Shown in pieces: positions 1-8,008 of a stretch of 64,000 nucleotides of DNA. Position numbers and translations under genes: made by a program. Every line of letters starts with the position of its first letter. Positions within the stretch are counted from its first letter, which is position 1. The DNA is taken from the NCBI GenBank assembly GCA_012841405.1, contig DUUT01000073.1:62001-126000 (forward strand), written 5' to 3'. This DNA is from Chloroflexota bacterium. Its GTDB lineage: Bacteria; Chloroflexota; Anaerolineae; UBA1429. The notes below the pieces were generated by a model, which saw only the letters and a program-made list of their open reading frames with translations, did not search any database and was not told the origin of the DNA.

Positions 1-1649
1 ATGCCGGCGCCGATGACATCCGCATAGAGGTCGTCCAGGGGGGACGACGCCTCATTCGCGTGAGCGACAACGGCTGCGGGATCCCAGCCGCCGAGGTCGA
101 GCTGGCCTTCTCACGGCATGCCACCAGCAAGCTCTCCTCGGCCGACGACCTCTACCGCGTCCAGACGCTGGGCTTTCGCGGTGAGGCGCTGGCGAGCATG
201 GCCGCCGTCTCGCGCCTCACCCTCACCACGCGCCCCGCCGATGAGGAGGCGGGATCACTGGTACGTGTCGAGGGCGGGCAGATCATCGACCGCGAGGCGC
301 TCGGGCGCCCCGTCGGCACCACCGTCCTGGTGGAGAACCTGTTCTTCAATACCCCGGCGAGGCTCAAGTTCCTGCGCTCCGATGCCACCGAGGCCGGCCA
401 CATCGCGCGCCTGGCCAGCAGCTACGCCTTGGCCTACGCCGATCGGCGCATCACCCTGCAGAACAACGGCCGCCTCGTGCTGCGCACCACGGGCACCGGC
501 GCCCTGCTGGACGCCATCATTGCCATCTATGGCCTCGATGTGGCCGAGCAGACGCTCATCGTGCCCCCGAGCGAGTCGCCCGGCGGCATTCGCGTCTCGG
601 GCATCATCGGCGCGCCGTCCGTGCACCGCCCGAATCGTCAGGACATCGTCCTCTTTGTGAATCGCCGCTGGGTGCAGAACACCTCGCTGAACGTGGCAGC
701 CTCGGACGCCTACCGTACCCTGCTGCCCAACGGCCGCTTCCCCCTCGTGATCCTGCACATCGAGCTGCCACCGGAAGACGTGGACGTCAACATTCACCCC
801 ACCAAGCGCGAGGTGCGCTTTCGCCATGCCCGCGATGTCTTTGCCGCCGTGCAACGCACGGTCCGCAGCACTCTCATGGCGCACCACCCCATCCCCGTGT
901 CGCCGCCGGAGTACGGCGGCCCGGCCTCCGGCGGCGGCACGTGGCAGCGACGGGAGGCATTGGCCCACCTGCAACGCCCCGCGCCCGAGCAATCCCACCT
1001 GGCCATGGACATGTACCGGCCGGGGGATCGCCCCAGCGACACGGGGCCCTTTGTGGTCCCCGAGACGCCGCCCGAGCGCCTGCCCATGCTGCGGGTGCTC
1101 GGCCAAGTCGCCCAGACCTATATCATTGCCGAGGGCCCCGGCGGCATGTACCTCATCGATCAGCACGCCGCCCACGAGCGCATCCGCTACGAGGAGCTGC
1201 GGGCCCAACGCGAGCGCATGGGCATCGCCACGCAAGAGCTCCTCGATCCCCTGCCTATCGAGCTAAGCCCCCAGCAAGCGACGCTGCTGGAGGCCCACAC
1301 GGCGACGCTGGCCACGTTCGGCGTGGCGATAGAGCCCTTTGGCGGCAACACCTATCTCGTCAAACGCGTGCCCGCCGGCCTGGCCGATGGAGACATCATC
1401 GCTGCGGTCATGGAGCTCCTCGATGCCGCCGCCCAGGGCGGCGAGGCGTTCTCCTGGGAGGACCAGATCCTCATCACCCTCTCGTGCCACACCGCCGTGC
1501 GCGCCGGCAGGACGCTGTCCATCGAGGAGCAGCGCGATCTGGTTCGGCAGCTCGAGCGTGCCGTCTTGCCCCACACCTGCCCCCACGGCCGCCCGACGAT
1601 GATCCACCTGAGCCAGGCGCAGCTGGAAAAAGAGTTCGGTCGCCGCTAG
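1..1649 (+). CDS. mutL: DNA mismatch repair protein MutL, 5' end outside window
   Basis: The reading frame is open from base 3 and ends at 1649, giving about 548 codons; roughly the first 40-50 residues lie before the window. The N-terminal GHKL ATPase is recognisable from DNGCGI (from about base 66) and GFRGEAL (from about 174). The C-terminal dimerisation domain carries DQHAAHERIRYE (1158-1193), which fits the DQHA-x2-E-x4-E metal-binding motif of endonuclease-type MutL, plus the late SCHTAVRAG and CPHGRP motifs. The protein should therefore nick DNA itself, as in bacteria without MutH. It acts with MutS in post-replicative mismatch repair. The GTG at 60 is an internal codon, not the start. 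Confidence 0.96.
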   Translation, partial: AGADDIRIEVVQGGRRLIRVSDNGCGIPAAEVELAFSRHATSKLSSADDLYRVQTLGFRGEALASMAAVSRLTLTTRPADEEAGSLVRVEGGQIIDREALGRPVGTTVLVENLFFNTPARLKFLRSDATEAGHIARLASSYALAYADRRITLQNNGRLVLRTTGTGALLDAIIAIYGLDVAEQTLIVPPSESPGGIRVSGIIGAPSVHRPNRQDIVLFVNRRWVQNTSLNVAASDAYRTLLPNGRFPLVILHIELPPEDVDVNIHPTKREVRFRHARDVFAAVQRTVRSTLMAHHPIPVSPPEYGGPASGGGTWQRREALAHLQRPAPEQSHLAMDMYRPGDRPSDTGPFVVPETPPERLPMLRVLGQVAQTYIIAEGPGGMYLIDQHAAHERIRYEELRAQRERMGIATQELLDPLPIELSPQQATLLEAHTATLATFGVAIEPFGGNTYLVKRVPAGLADGDIIAAVMELLDAAAQGGEAFSWEDQILITLSCHTAVRAGRTLSIEEQRDLVRQLERAVLPHTCPHGRPTMIHLSQAQLEKEFGRR

Positions 1650-1735
1650 GCTCCCTGAAACTCCCGGCGGGCGCGTGCGTATAGAGGGTGAATCCAGCCG
1701 AAAACACGCACCGCGAGGGCGGAGGGAGTCGCTCC

Positions 1736-2224
1736 ATGGAACGCTTGTATCGCAGCGAGACCGATCGTGTCATTGCAGGAGTGTGTGGTGGGCTCGGCGC
1801 GTACCTGCGCATCGACCCGCTCATCCTACGCATTCTGTTCGTCGTTCTGGCGATGGTGAACGGCATCGGGCTGTTCGTCTATCTCGTCCTGTGGATCGTC
1901 GTACCCTCGTCCGACGCTGTGCAAGCGCAGCAGGACGAGATGATCCGCCACAACGTGAACGAGATTGGCGCCCGGGCCCGCGCCTTTGGGCAGGAGGCGC
2001 GTAGCGCCTTCCAGTCGCATCGTGCGCAACGCCAGGTCGGCGGTGCCGATCACGCGGAGCAGCGCGCCATCATCGGCGGCGCCATCCTCATCGGCCTAGG
2101 GCTGCTCATCCTGATGAGCAACTTTGGGTTGCTCTGGTGGGTCAGCCTCGCCCGGCTCTGGCCCCTCGTCCTCATCGGCGTCGGCCTCGTCATTCTGCTC
2201 AACACGATAAAGGATCGGCACTAG
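1736..2224 (+). CDS. PspC domain membrane protein
   Basis: The 162-residue protein begins with a PspC domain: MERLYRS, then IAGVCGGLGAYL and a hydrophobic helix ending in VLWIVVP near residue 57. A charged middle (about 60-110) leads to a second two-helix segment (about 112-160) of the LiaI/LiaF-like transmembrane type. The ATG at 1736 is preferred over the GTG at 1688 because GGAGGGAG lies 8-15 bases upstream and the PspC domain begins right there. PspC-type proteins respond to envelope stress; the partner here is unknown. The next gene starts 2 bases after the stop, so the two are probably co-translated. Confidence 0.85.
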   Translation: MERLYRSETDRVIAGVCGGLGAYLRIDPLILRILFVVLAMVNGIGLFVYLVLWIVVPSSDAVQAQQDEMIRHNVNEIGARARAFGQEARSAFQSHRAQRQVGGADHAEQRAIIGGAILIGLGLLILMSNFGLLWWVSLARLWPLVLIGVGLVILLNTIKDRH

Positions 2225-2226
2225 GC

Positions 2227-3174
2227 ATGGAAGGCACCTTTCGTCACGACGACGACGTAGACTACACCCGCCGCGGCGCTGGCCGGGCTGCCCGCGGCAG
2301 CCGCGGCATCGTCGGGCCGCTGCTCCTCATCCTCCTCGGAGTGGCGCTCCTCCTCGACAGCCTGGGCCTCTGGTCGCTGAACTGGGGCGATGTCTGGCGG
2401 CTGTGGCCCCTCCTGCTGGTGCTGGCGGGCCTCCAGATCATCTTTAGTCGCACAGCGTGGGGCGGCCTCATCTCGCTGCTCGTGGTAGGGGCGATCGTCG
2501 CGGGCGTGGTCATGCTGAGCCCTGCCGCGACGCGCCCGCACGTGGTGGAGGAGACCGTCGCCTATCCCGCCCAGGGCATCGCCACCGCCATCGTACGCGC
2601 CGATCTGGGCATCGGCGCCCTGGAGGTGGCCGCCCTCGAGGGCTCGGACCAGGTGTTCGAGCTCGCGGCGCACTATGACCAGAGCCGGGTGCGCCTCACC
2701 CACGACGTTCAGGTGGACGGTGACACGGCGCGCGTGCGGCTCGGCACCACCAGCAAGCGCTCGAGCTGGTCACCGCTGGGCCGCAGCATCGAGAATGAGT
2801 GGCGGCTGCTGCTGAACCCCGAGATCGAGACGCAGCTCGATGTCAGCACAGGGGTGAGCAGCGCGCACCTGGCGTTGGAGCGCTTGGATATCCGCCGACT
2901 CACGGTGAACGCCGGGGTTGGCGAGGTGCGGATGGCACTCCCCGAGCGCGGTGGCTATGTCGTCTCGGTGGATGGCGGCGTCGGCGCCCTGCGCCTCGAT
3001 ATTCCCGCTGCCATCGAGGCACGCGTGCGCATCAGCGAGGGGCTCGGGGCCGTCGACGTGTCCCCGCGCTTCCGTCGCCAGGGGGCCGACTATGTGACGC
3101 CCGGCTATGCCAGCGCCAGCGCCGACGTGGAGATCGACATCGACGGCGGCGTGGGGTCCATCACCATCCGCTGA
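2227..3174 (+). CDS. LiaF-like membrane protein with toast-rack C-terminal domain
   Basis: The protein has 315 residues. A charged N-terminus (MEGTFRHDDD) is followed by about three membrane helices (residues 32-100) that match the LiaI/LiaF-like transmembrane region, including a DVWRLWPLLLVL segment. The rest is an outside-facing beta-rich domain with repeated VGALRL/VGSITI-like strands, typical of DUF2154-type toast-rack folds. In Firmicutes LiaF restrains the envelope-stress kinase LiaS; no two-component system is adjacent here, so only a general envelope-stress role is inferred. The ATG at 2227 follows the upstream stop directly; the longer frame back to 2137 overlaps pspC and is rejected. 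Confidence 0.78.
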   Translation: MEGTFRHDDDVDYTRRGAGRAARGSRGIVGPLLLILLGVALLLDSLGLWSLNWGDVWRLWPLLLVLAGLQIIFSRTAWGGLISLLVVGAIVAGVVMLSPAATRPHVVEETVAYPAQGIATAIVRADLGIGALEVAALEGSDQVFELAAHYDQSRVRLTHDVQVDGDTARVRLGTTSKRSSWSPLGRSIENEWRLLLNPEIETQLDVSTGVSSAHLALERLDIRRLTVNAGVGEVRMALPERGGYVVSVDGGVGALRLDIPAAIEARVRISEGLGAVDVSPRFRRQGADYVTPGYASASADVEIDIDGGVGSITIR

Positions 3175-3207
3175 TTGCAGGCTCCCGCACACGGCGTTGC
3201 GCAGGTC

Positions 3208-3334
3208 GGGTAGGGTTCCGCGAGAGCGTCGCGCCACCGAGTGTCCGCCGCGGGTTGAAGCTCAGCGCTCAGGGGGCCAAGGCCACCTGCGTGGGCTTTC
3301 CCGCCGCGGAGGCGGGCTTGGCAAGCTCGGGCCC
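3208..3334 (-). repeat. Candidate degenerate intergenic repeat, copy A
   Basis: Read on the minus strand, this GC-rich stretch runs from GAGCTTGCCAAGCCCGCC to the 15-base core CAACCCGCGGCGGAC (3243-3257) and on to a GCGGAACC end. The same succession of words occurs at 44317-44459 on the plus strand, with about 25 extra bases inside. The intergenic gap 3175-3456 shows no other feature and no credible gene. Confidence 0.35.
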
Positions 3335-3456
3335 CGTATCCCTGAGCCCTTAGCGCGCGGTTAGCGCAGCGACCCGGGATGTGGATCGCGACTCGGTCAG
3401 CGCCTCACCCGGCGGAACGTCGGGCATGCTGAACACACCCGTTGGCGACGATGCCC

Positions 3457-3484
3457 TTGACGGGACCATCCACCGTGCTATACT
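3457..3484 (+). promoter_or_regulatory. sigma70-type promoter of csoR
   Basis: TTGACG (3457-3462), a 16-base spacer and TATACT (3479-3484) preceded by TGc, an extended -10. Transcription would start near 3491, just before the GTG at 3517, which supports that start over the upstream in-frame codon at 3442. Confidence 0.72.
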
Positions 3485-3516
3485 CGGTACGTCCTAGTGC
3501 GCACAAGGTGGTAACC

Positions 3517-3822
3517 GTGAACGAACAGCAACTGGCAGACAAAGACGAGCTCCTGGCCAGACTGCGCAGGGTAGAGGGGCAGATACGCGGCATCCAGCGA
3601 ATGGTCGTGGATGAGCGCGATTGTGAAGCGATCGTCACCCAGCTCCTGGCCGCGCGGGCCGCTTTGGATCGGACGAGCATGGTGATCCTTATGCACCACA
3701 TGCAGCAGTGCTTGGCGGATCCCAGCGGCCGCCCCAGCCAGAAGCAGCTCCAGCGCATCATCGAGTTCTTTGTCAAGTTCGCCGGTCCCGTCTCGGAGAG
3801 TCAGCCCGTCATCGAGGAGTGA
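3517..3822 (+). CDS. csoR: CsoR-type copper-sensing transcriptional repressor
   Basis: This is a 101-residue all-helical DUF156 repressor. Counted from the GTG at 3517, the Cu(I) ligands fall at Cys36, His61 and Cys65, the same spacing (25 and 29) as in mycobacterial CsoR, so copper rather than nickel or formaldehyde is the likely signal. The N-terminal RLRRVEGQIRGIQRMV helix is the family hallmark for DNA binding. The start is set by the promoter at 3457-3484. The trxA gene follows after 31 bases, probably in one transcript. No copper ATPase is in the window, but a CsoR-like palindrome lies in front of the CopZ-like gene at 15006. Confidence 0.9.
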   Translation: MNEQQLADKDELLARLRRVEGQIRGIQRMVVDERDCEAIVTQLLAARAALDRTSMVILMHHMQQCLADPSGRPSQKQLQRIIEFFVKFAGPVSESQPVIEE

Positions 3823-3853
3823 ATCACTCGGTGCACTCGAAATCGGAGGTGTC

Positions 3854-4180
3854 ATGGCGCCGCTTCCCGAAATAGACGATGCCAGCTTTGAGGCGCAGGT
3901 GCTCCAGGCGGAGCGACCGACCCTCGTGGACTTTTGGGCCGAATGGTGCGGTCCCTGCCGCATGATGTCGCCCATCCTGGAAGCGCTGGCGGATGAGCAT
4001 GGCGACAAGTTCTGCATCGTCAAGCTCGACGTCCAGGCCAATCCGGATGTGGCCGTGCGCTATGCCGTGACCAGCATCCCGACGATGCTCCTCTTTGTCG
4101 GCGGAGAGGTAAAGGAACGCCTCGTCGGCTACATGCCCGCCCCCAAGATCATCGAGCAGATCGCGCCCCACACCGGCTGA
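3854..4180 (+). CDS. trxA: Thioredoxin
   Basis: The 108-residue protein has a single thioredoxin fold with the WCGPC active site at residues 31-35 (Cys32 and Cys35) and the cis-proline segment TSIPTMLLF. It has no signal peptide, so it is a cytoplasmic dithiol reductant. The ATG at 3854 has GGAGGT four bases upstream; the longer frame to 3770 overlaps csoR and is rejected. Its place directly after csoR suggests that this thioredoxin is made under copper stress, which attacks thiols; that link is inference. Confidence 0.95.
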   Translation: MAPLPEIDDASFEAQVLQAERPTLVDFWAEWCGPCRMMSPILEALADEHGDKFCIVKLDVQANPDVAVRYAVTSIPTMLLFVGGEVKERLVGYMPAPKIIEQIAPHTG

Positions 4181-4290
4181 CCGCGGCGCATCCCTCCCTG
4201 CCAGCGGGTCGCCGTGACGGTCGCCGTCATCCCGGCGTAGGGGAGCTGTGGCCCCTGTAGGGTGGCGCCGGAATACATCGCGCCAGAGCA

Positions 4291-4319
4291 TTGACACGCC
4301 GCCAGGCCTGTGCTATACT
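4291..4319 (+). promoter_or_regulatory. Strong sigma70 promoter of the T-box transcript
   Basis: TTGACA (4291-4296), a 17-base spacer and TATACT (4314-4319) with an extended TGc. Transcription should start near 4326. This is one of the best consensus promoters in the window. Confidence 0.82.
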
Positions 4320-4567
4320 GCGCTCAAAGACTGTGATCAGGAAGAGTACCTGCCGAAGCGGGGTCCAGAGAGCCGGGGTAAGGTGAGAGCCCGGTACCAG
4401 CGCAGGCAGCGAATGGGCCTGGGAGTTGCGTAACCGAACGGCGCCTGATCCGGCGCCCACTAGGGTACGACGGAGTCGCCACCGTTATCAGGGCTGAGGG
4501 TATCGGACGCCTCAGGTCGTGCTCAGGTGTCCCATACCTGCAAGAGTGAGGCTGGCTCCACCCATCT

Positions 4568-4594
4568 CCCCGCCGTCACGGCGGGGCGTTTTTG
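4568..4594 (+). terminator. Extra terminator-like hairpin inside the T-box leader
   Basis: CCCCGCCG (4568-4575), a TCA loop and CGGCGGGG (4579-4586) are followed by CGTTTTTGTTT. This sits before the T-box motif, where Stem III would be expected, but its T-tract makes it look like an additional intrinsic terminator. Confidence 0.55.
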
Positions 4595-4636
4595 TTTCTG
4601 GGGCCAGGCTAATGAGGGTGGTACCGCGGGAGCGAG

Positions 4637-4672
4637 GGCTCTCGTCCCTTTGTGGACGAGAGCCTTTTTTTT
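4637..4672 (+). terminator. Regulated intrinsic terminator of the T-box leader
   Basis: GGCTCTCGTCC (4637-4647) pairs perfectly with GGACGAGAGCC (4654-4664), followed by eight T residues (4665-4672). It competes with the T-box antiterminator directly upstream. Confidence 0.9.
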
Positions 4673-4888
4673 GTTGCCGCGAGCCGCTGTTGGGCCTCTG
4701 CAGGTGCGGGCAGCGCGGGCACGGTGCGTCCCTCACCACACCGCCCGGTGACGGGGAAAGGAGCGCCGCCACACGATCCCTATCGGGTGCCCCGCCGACC
4801 GCCACTGGCGTAGGCTGAGCGTCATGCCTTGGTCCGCCTCGGCGTGGGGAGCCCCACACGCCGCCAAGATCAGAATCAGGAGGACAAG

Positions 4889-6250
4889 ATGATGCAGACC
4901 CACTTTTTGCTGACACAGAATGATATGCCCACCCGGTGGTACAACGCGCAGGCCGACCTGCCCACCCCGCTGCCACCGGCCATACACCCGGCCACCCTAC
5001 AGCCGGTGACTCCGGCCGACCTCGAGCTCATCTTTCCGAGGGAGCTCATCCTGCAGGAAGTCAGTACCGAGCGCTACATCGATATCCCCGCCGAGGTCCA
5101 AGAGATCCTCAGATTGTGGCGCCCGACGCCGCTGATCCGTGCGGTGCGCCTGGAAAAGGCCCTCGGCACCCCCGCCAAGATCTTTTACAAGCACGAGGGC
5201 GTCAGCCCCGTGGGCAGCCACAAGCCGAACACCGCCGTCGCCCAGGCCTACTATAACAAGATTGCCGGTATCGAGCGGTTGAGTACCGAGACCGGCGCCG
5301 GCCAGTGGGGTTCGGCGCTGGCCATGGCCTGCAGCTTCTTCGAGATGGCCTGCAAGGTGTACATGGTCAAGGTCAGCTACCAGCAAAAGCCCTATCGCCG
5401 CTCCCTCATGCGCCTCTTTGGCGCCGAGGTCACCCCGAGCCCCAGCAACGAGACGGAGGCGGGTCGCGCCATCCTGGCGCGAGATCCCGAATCCACCGGC
5501 TCCCTGGGCATGGCCATCAGCGAGGCCGTCGAGGTGGCCATGAAGGATCCAGGGGTCAACTATGCCCTGGGGAGTGTGCTCAACCACGTGCTGATGCACC
5601 AGACGATCATCGGCGAAGAGACCATCAAGCAGCTCGATCTGGCGGGCGTCGCGCCGGATGTCGTCATCGGCTGCGTGGGTGGAGGGTCCAACTTTGGGGG
5701 CTTGGCGCTGCCCTTCTTCCGGCAGAACGTCCAGGACGGCGCCACGACACGCCTGGTCGCCGTCGAGCCCGCCGCCTGCCCCACCATGACCAAGGGCATC
5801 TATGCCTTTGACTATGGCGACACCGCCCGGATGGCGCCGGTGGTCAAGATGGATACCCTGGGGCACGAGTTCGTGCCGGCGGGCATCCATGCGGGCGGCC
5901 TGCGCTACCACGGCGTCTCTCCGCTGTTGGCGGCGCTTCACCGCCAGGGGTTCATCACCCCGGTGGCCTACCCGCAGAATGACGTGTTTGAGGCCGCCAC
6001 GATCTTTGCGCGTTCCGAGGGCATTATCCCGGCGCCCGAGTCATCGCACGCCATCCGCGCCGCCATCGATGAGGCGCTCGAGGCCAAGGAGCGCGGCGAG
6101 GAACGCGTCATCGTCTTTGGGCTCTCGGGGCACGGCCATTTTGACCTCAGCGCCTATGACTTGTACCTCGAGGGCAAGCTGACGGACTATGCCTACCCCG
6201 AGGAGATGATCCACCAGGCCCTGGACAAGCTGCCCAAGGTCGCGCTCTAG
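4889..6250 (+). CDS. trpB: Tryptophan synthase beta subunit, TrpB2 type
   Basis: The protein is 453 residues long, the long TrpB2 form rather than the roughly 400-residue TrpB1. The PLP-binding lysine is in GSHKPNT (about Lys112) and the phosphate-binding loop is [10 protein letters not shown]. It condenses indole with serine to give tryptophan. No trpA is adjacent, as is common for TrpB2, which can act alone on free indole. AGGAGG at 4878-4883 sits five bases before the ATG at 4889; a second ATG at 4892 is equally spaced for use. The longer frame to 4829 is rejected. Expression is set by the Trp T-box upstream, and serA, which makes the co-substrate serine, follows. Confidence 0.95.
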   Translation: MMQTHFLLTQNDMPTRWYNAQADLPTPLPPAIHPATLQPVTPADLELIFPRELILQEVSTERYIDIPAEVQEILRLWRPTPLIRAVRLEKALGTPAKIFYKHEGVSPVGSHKPNTAVAQAYYNKIAGIERLSTETGAGQWGSALAMACSFFEMACKVYMVKVSYQQKPYRRSLMRLFGAEVTPSPSNETEAGRAILARDPESTGSLGMAISEAVEVAMKDPGVNYALGSVLNHVLMHQTIIGEETIKQLDLAGVAPDVVIGCVGGGSNFGGLALPFFRQNVQDGATTRLVAVEPAACPTMTKGIYAFDYGDTARMAPVVKMDTLGHEFVPAGIHAGGLRYHGVSPLLAALHRQGFITPVAYPQNDVFEAATIFARSEGIIPAPESSHAIRAAIDEALEAKERGEERVIVFGLSGHGHFDLSAYDLYLEGKLTDYAYPEEMIHQALDKLPKVAL

Positions 6251-6389
6251 GACGTCGCCCGCAATTCGCTCCCCCGTGCGTGCGGAGAGCGCCACAGCCG
6301 ACCACAATCCACGGCCCGTGGCCTCTCCTCGCGCGGGGAGCGAGATGCGGGCGGCGTGCCACGGGAGCCATTACGGAGGTGAGACGTCC

Positions 6390-7967
6390 ATGCGTCCCAA
6401 GGTTCTGATCACCGAACCCCTGGCAGAGGCCGGGATTGAGGCGTTGCGCACTTGCTGCGACGTCGCCATCCACCTGCACCCCTCACCATCAGAGCTGTGC
6501 GCGCTGGTGGCCGATGCGGACGCCCTCATCGTCCGTTCGGCGACGCGCATCACCGCCGAGGTGCTGGCCGCCGCTGAGCGCCTCACCATCGTGGCGCGCG
6601 CCGGCGCAGGGGTGGACAACATCGACGTCGAGGCGGCGACGCGCCGCGGCGTCGTCGTGGTGAATGCCCCGGACAGCAACTCCATCGCCGTCGCCGAGCA
6701 CACCATGGCCCTCATGCTGTGCCTGGCGCGCCCGATCTGCCGGGCCAACGCCGGCATGCACGCCGGCCGATGGGAAAAGGCGCGCCTCGTGGGGCACGAG
6801 CTCCGCCACAAGGTGTTGGGCCTCGTCGGTCTGGGGCGCGTCGGCGCCGCCGTGGCCGAGCGCGCGCGGGCGTTCGACATGCGCATCATCGCCCACGATC
6901 CCTTTGTCTCTCCCGAGCGCGCCGCTCAGCTCGATGCCGAGATGCTGCCGTTGGACGACCTCTTGGCCAGCGCCGACTATGTCTCGCTCCATGCGCCGGC
7001 CACCGACCGTACGCGCCACCTCATCGCGGCGCACGAGCTGGCCCTCATGCAGCCGACGGCCTGCCTCATCAACTGCGCCCGCGGCGAGCTCGTCGACGAG
7101 GCCGCCCTCGTCGAGGCCCTGACGGCAGGGCGCATCGCTGGCGCTGCCCTCGACGTCTACCCCAACGAGCCCCACATCAACCCGGCGTTGCAGCAATGCC
7201 CCAACCTCATCCTCACCCCCCACCTGGGCGCCTCCACCGCCGAGGCTCAGGATGTGGCCGCCGTCGTCGTGGCGCAGCAGGTAGTGGACGTCGTCTCTGG
7301 GCGGCCCCCGCGCTACCCGGTGAACGTGCTCGCCCTCTCCAGCGAAGAGATGGCCGTCACCCGCCCGTATGTCGATCTCGCCTACCGCATGGGGCGCTTC
7401 TATGCGCAGTTCGCTCAGGAGAGCCTCGCTCGGGTGGATCTTACCTTTGCCGGTGAGGTGTCGCACCACGACACGAGCCTGGTCACCGCCTCCGCCCTGG
7501 CCGGCCTGCTCTCCGAGGCCAGTGAGGAGCCGGTGAACGTCATCAACGCGCCAGTCATCGCCCGAGAACGCGGACTCGTCGTCAATGAGGTGCGCACGAC
7601 CGAGGTACAGGACCTGGCGGGGCTCATCACCCTTGAGGCGCAGGCCAACGGGCGCACGCGGCTGCTGGCGGGAACCATGCTGCGCAATCAGCCCCACATC
7701 GTGCGCATCGACGGCTATTGGATCGACGTGGTCGCCACGGGCATCCTGCTGGTGAGCGAGCACGTGGAGCAGCCCGGCGTCATCGGGCAGATGGGTACGC
7801 TACTGGGGGAAGAGGGGATCAATATCTCGTTCGTGCAGGTGGGGCGTCAGGAGCGTGGTGGGCGCGGCATCATGGTGGTGGGGGTGGACGATGCCCTCTC
7901 ACCCCGCACGATGGACCGCGTCATGGCCATGCCGAGCATCATCGACGCCTGGCTCGTTCAGCTGTAG
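6390..7967 (+). CDS. serA: D-3-phosphoglycerate dehydrogenase, long form with ACT domain
   Basis: The 525-residue enzyme oxidises 3-phosphoglycerate, the first step of serine synthesis. The NAD-binding fold carries GLGRVGAAVA, followed by NCARGELVDE and HLGAST around the catalytic Arg, Glu and His. An intervening allosteric domain and a C-terminal ACT domain (GVIGQMGTLLGEEGINI) indicate serine feedback. GGAGGT ends nine bases before the ATG at 6390; the frame back to 6276 lacks a binding site. The 139-base gap after trpB holds a hairpin (CCCGTGGC at 6315-6322 with GCCACGGG at 6358-6365) and no clear promoter, so read-through from the T-box transcript is likely. Confidence 0.95.
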   Translation: MRPKVLITEPLAEAGIEALRTCCDVAIHLHPSPSELCALVADADALIVRSATRITAEVLAAAERLTIVARAGAGVDNIDVEAATRRGVVVVNAPDSNSIAVAEHTMALMLCLARPICRANAGMHAGRWEKARLVGHELRHKVLGLVGLGRVGAAVAERARAFDMRIIAHDPFVSPERAAQLDAEMLPLDDLLASADYVSLHAPATDRTRHLIAAHELALMQPTACLINCARGELVDEAALVEALTAGRIAGAALDVYPNEPHINPALQQCPNLILTPHLGASTAEAQDVAAVVVAQQVVDVVSGRPPRYPVNVLALSSEEMAVTRPYVDLAYRMGRFYAQFAQESLARVDLTFAGEVSHHDTSLVTASALAGLLSEASEEPVNVINAPVIARERGLVVNEVRTTEVQDLAGLITLEAQANGRTRLLAGTMLRNQPHIVRIDGYWIDVVATGILLVSEHVEQPGVIGQMGTLLGEEGINISFVQVGRQERGGRGIMVVGVDDALSPRTMDRVMAMPSIIDAWLVQL

Positions 7968-8008
7968 AGCAGGGGCAACGATCGCGCGCCGCTCCCACAC
8001 GGCGCCGC

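Larger units (their letters stand above)
4326..4672 (+). promoter_or_regulatory. T-box riboswitch leader, probably tRNA-Trp specific
   Basis: The leader has the T-box motif AATGAGGGTGGTACCGCGG at 4611-4629, followed by a terminator at 4637-4672. Upstream, the Stem I landmarks are visible: AGGAAGAGTACC near 4341, AGAGAGCC near 4368, GTGAGAGCC near 4383, and the 3' arm GAATGGGCCTGGGAG at 4411-4425. By family alignment the three bases after GAA (4414-4416, TGG) are the specifier, a Trp codon, which agrees with trpB downstream. Uncharged tRNA would stabilise the antiterminator. The variable base of the TGGN bulge is T, which pairs with a discriminator A or wobbles with G, so the Trp call is good but not absolute. 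Confidence 0.88.

Noticed and set aside
255-1235. 326-codon antisense frame in mutL
   Set aside because: Low-complexity Gly/Ala/His composition, no recognised domain, fully inside mutL.
4519-4818. Short frames within the T-box leader
   Set aside because: They span the T-box and its terminator; the RNA structure explains the sequence.
6489-7763. 424-codon antisense frame in serA
   Set aside because: Shadow of the serA frame with no start signal and no motifs.
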